A stretch of 64,000 bases of DNA from an uncultured Bacteroides sp. (GTDB lineage Bacteria; Bacteroidota; Bacteroidia; Bacteroidales; Bacteroidaceae): the NCBI GenBank assembly GCA_944322345.1, contig CALUOO010000011.1, forward strand, positions 62,001-126,000, written 5' to 3'. This document shows positions 62,329 through 64,000 of the stretch, piece by piece (position 1 is the first letter of the stretch; the number at the start of each line of letters is the position of its first letter). Both the position numbers and the translations under genes were made by a program. Under the pieces are notes generated by a model. The model saw only the letters and a program-made list of their open reading frames with translations. It was not told the origin of the DNA and searched no databases.

Positions 62329-64000
62329 ATGAAACACATTCTGTATGTATTTTCTTTTCTGACTTTATTGAGTTGCAATGACAGCAAAGTAGAAGGACAC
62401 GAAGGAGGTGATGAAAAGAAAGAAGAAACGGGAATTGATTATTTTTCTCAAATAGATGAACCGAAAGATTGCGGTCAGTATTGGTCGTTAGAACCTCATG
62501 TCGTTCCTAAAGGATATTATATATGTCCGATGGGAGGTAATATTGAACCTGATTTAGAATATCCAGAATTAAAAAAAGGACGTTATTACACGAATATGTG
62601 TGAATCTTTGGCGGGGATAGTTAATCGTGCTGTTGAAAATGAAGGATTTGACTATGCCATTTGGTTGGAAGACCCTAACAACCGCTATTCTTATACATTG
62701 TGCAAGCAAGACTTACAAAAACAGGGGGCCGAGGAATTGGCTGTAGAGGACGGAGTTACTTTATTACGGTCAGGCCGTTTTTCAAATTTGATTAAAGGAT
62801 TTGTTTTGACAGACATAGATAATAATCCAGAAAGTGCTAATGTCGCAACAATTGCTTCTCATGTTTATAGTGCAATTATTGTTGATGAACGTGATAGGGA
62901 AGTTTATGAAGATATGGGATTTGAAATGGTGTATGATGCCCGTTTGAAAACAACGAAAGAAGCATGGAATGAATTTAAAGACAAATGTAGCAACAAAGCA
63001 TTGGTTATCAGTGGAACAGATGCTCATGAGCTGAGGGATTTTGCAATTGCCAATAACCTTTTTATATTAAATCTCAAAAATAATAACGGTAATAACTGGG
63101 AAGTGATGGAAGAGGTTTTGGATTGGTTAGCTCCCTGTTCTCCTGTATATGGTTGGGAGAGTTTCGATGAGCATTCATTTGTGCAGCGGGTTACTGAGAA
63201 TGGTCATTTGATGGTTCCTTGTAACTATTATATGAATATGCCGTTAACTTCTATCAATTACTCTCAAAAGCAAGATGATCTTTTGGTTAATGTACTTAAT
63301 CCAGCTAATAGAATATATCCTGAAGACGATGATAAAAAATATGTAAGCTATTACTTGTCTGATGGAGATAATGTTCAATGGGTGTTTTTTATCTGGTACG
63401 ATGAATGGTTTAAGCATAAACATGCTCAGAATGTAAAAATGGCTTTTGGTATTCCTTCTACTAATCTGAGTATGATAGCTCCTCCTGTATATAAAAATAT
63501 AGTAGACCATCAGGCTGTTGAAAATACACTTGTTGAGAATTGTGGAGGAGGATATATTTATATTGATGATTTTGCGAGTAAGTCAAATGGGCAGTCAGAA
63601 CTGAATGCTTTGGCTAAGAAGGTTTCTGCTCATATGAGGCAACATAGAATAAAAGTACTTGGACTTTTTGCAAATGATGTAAAATCCGAGGCGGCTCAGA
63701 ATGCATATAAAACCTTTATTAAAGAAAACAATTGGCTGGAGGGTATTATAGCTGTACAATATCATCCTTATAATGGTGGACATGGTGAAACTTATTGGTT
63801 TACTAATAGTGAAGGTATCGAGATTCCGGTGATTACAGTTCGTTATACAATATGGAATTTTGGAAAAAATAATAATGGAGGTCAAGGAACTCCTGCATAT
63901 GTTGCAAGACTGATTGAAGAAGAACAACCCGATTTTAGTCTGGTGGATGTTCATGCTTGGAGTACGTTCTCTGATATTGGAGTTTCAGATGATGAGGTAG
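62329..64000 (+). CDS. GxGYxYP-family putative glycoside hydrolase lipoprotein (partial)
   Basis: The frame is open from the ATG at 62329 to the window end, giving 557 residues so far. The signal sequence ends LLSCND (lipoprotein). A segment YVSYYLSDGDNVQWVFF matches the core of the GxGYxYP family (PF14323), a putative glycoside hydrolase group in gut Bacteroidota, and N-terminal parts (TNMCESLAGIVNRA) fit its companion domain. Its stop is beyond the window. It follows GH92 and should belong to the same locus, together with the divergent regulator. Confidence 0.82.
   Translation, partial: MKHILYVFSFLTLLSCNDSKVEGHEGGDEKKEETGIDYFSQIDEPKDCGQYWSLEPHVVPKGYYICPMGGNIEPDLEYPELKKGRYYTNMCESLAGIVNRAVENEGFDYAIWLEDPNNRYSYTLCKQDLQKQGAEELAVEDGVTLLRSGRFSNLIKGFVLTDIDNNPESANVATIASHVYSAIIVDERDREVYEDMGFEMVYDARLKTTKEAWNEFKDKCSNKALVISGTDAHELRDFAIANNLFILNLKNNNGNNWEVMEEVLDWLAPCSPVYGWESFDEHSFVQRVTENGHLMVPCNYYMNMPLTSINYSQKQDDLLVNVLNPANRIYPEDDDKKYVSYYLSDGDNVQWVFFIWYDEWFKHKHAQNVKMAFGIPSTNLSMIAPPVYKNIVDHQAVENTLVENCGGGYIYIDDFASKSNGQSELNALAKKVSAHMRQHRIKVLGLFANDVKSEAAQNAYKTFIKENNWLEGIIAVQYHPYNGGHGETYWFTNSEGIEIPVITVRYTIWNFGKNNNGGQGTPAYVARLIEEEQPDFSLVDVHAWSTFSDIGVSDDEV

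Overview
The window looks like a stretch of chromosome from a Bacteroides species (Bacteroidota). The evidence is the many TAnnTTTG -7 promoter boxes, lipoproteins with Bacteroidales-type lipoboxes, TonB-dependent receptors, GH43, GH92 and GxGYxYP glycan genes, a Glu111-type MetA, and the pdxJ-exbB-exbD-tonB order. The species cannot be fixed from the sequence alone. Most of it is core chromosome. I see no transposase, integrase, rRNA operon or CRISPR array.

Layout. 0-8 kb: end of an unidentified gene, a lipoprotein that may have a gingipain-like fold, a GH43 lipoprotein, a CNNM/CorC membrane protein, an initiator tRNA-fMet, an acyltransferase pair and lrgAB. 8-16 kb: pta-ackA, a GT2 glycosyltransferase, radC, then a tandem duplication of a DUF59 gene plus a TlpA-like thioredoxin lipoprotein in which the first DUF59 copy has decayed, then lpxH. 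16-26 kb: a small ferredoxin, metA, a U32 family protein, several lipoproteins, a nucleoside hydrolase, and a small His-rich membrane protein ahead of a TonB receptor. 26-33 kb, minus strand: a dehydrogenase/SDR group, then a seven-gene operon rich in acetyltransferases, with one double GNAT, one hexapeptide-transferase/GNAT fusion, and a last gene (HXXEE family) whose start codon appears to be ATA instead of ATG. 33-38 kb: a MarR-controlled tripartite efflux operon with a perfect 24-bp palindrome over its promoter. 38-48 kb, minus strand: SDR, potassium-channel-like protein, TonB receptor, LuxR regulator, lipoprotein, FAD dehydrogenase and radA. A GxxExxY gene sits between radA and the FAD gene inside inverted repeats. 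48-57 kb: mscS, a coiled-coil protein, nadK, pdxJ-exbB-exbD-tonB, a DJ-1 protein, ispD and recG. 57-64 kb: a membrane-spanning kelch/winged-helix regulator divergent from a glycan locus with a GH92 gene broken by a 5-bp duplication and a GxGYxYP lipoprotein that runs off the window.

The less ordinary content lies in broken or altered genes and in non-coding repeats: a 22-nt tandem unit shared by two distant loci, two further 23-nt arrays of the same general build, and the repeat-bracketed GxxExxY cassette. No single block forms an obvious new multi-gene system. The best candidates for follow-up are the GxxExxY cassette, the 22-23 nt intergenic arrays, the acetyltransferase operon with its lost start codon, and the possibly phase-variable GH92 locus.
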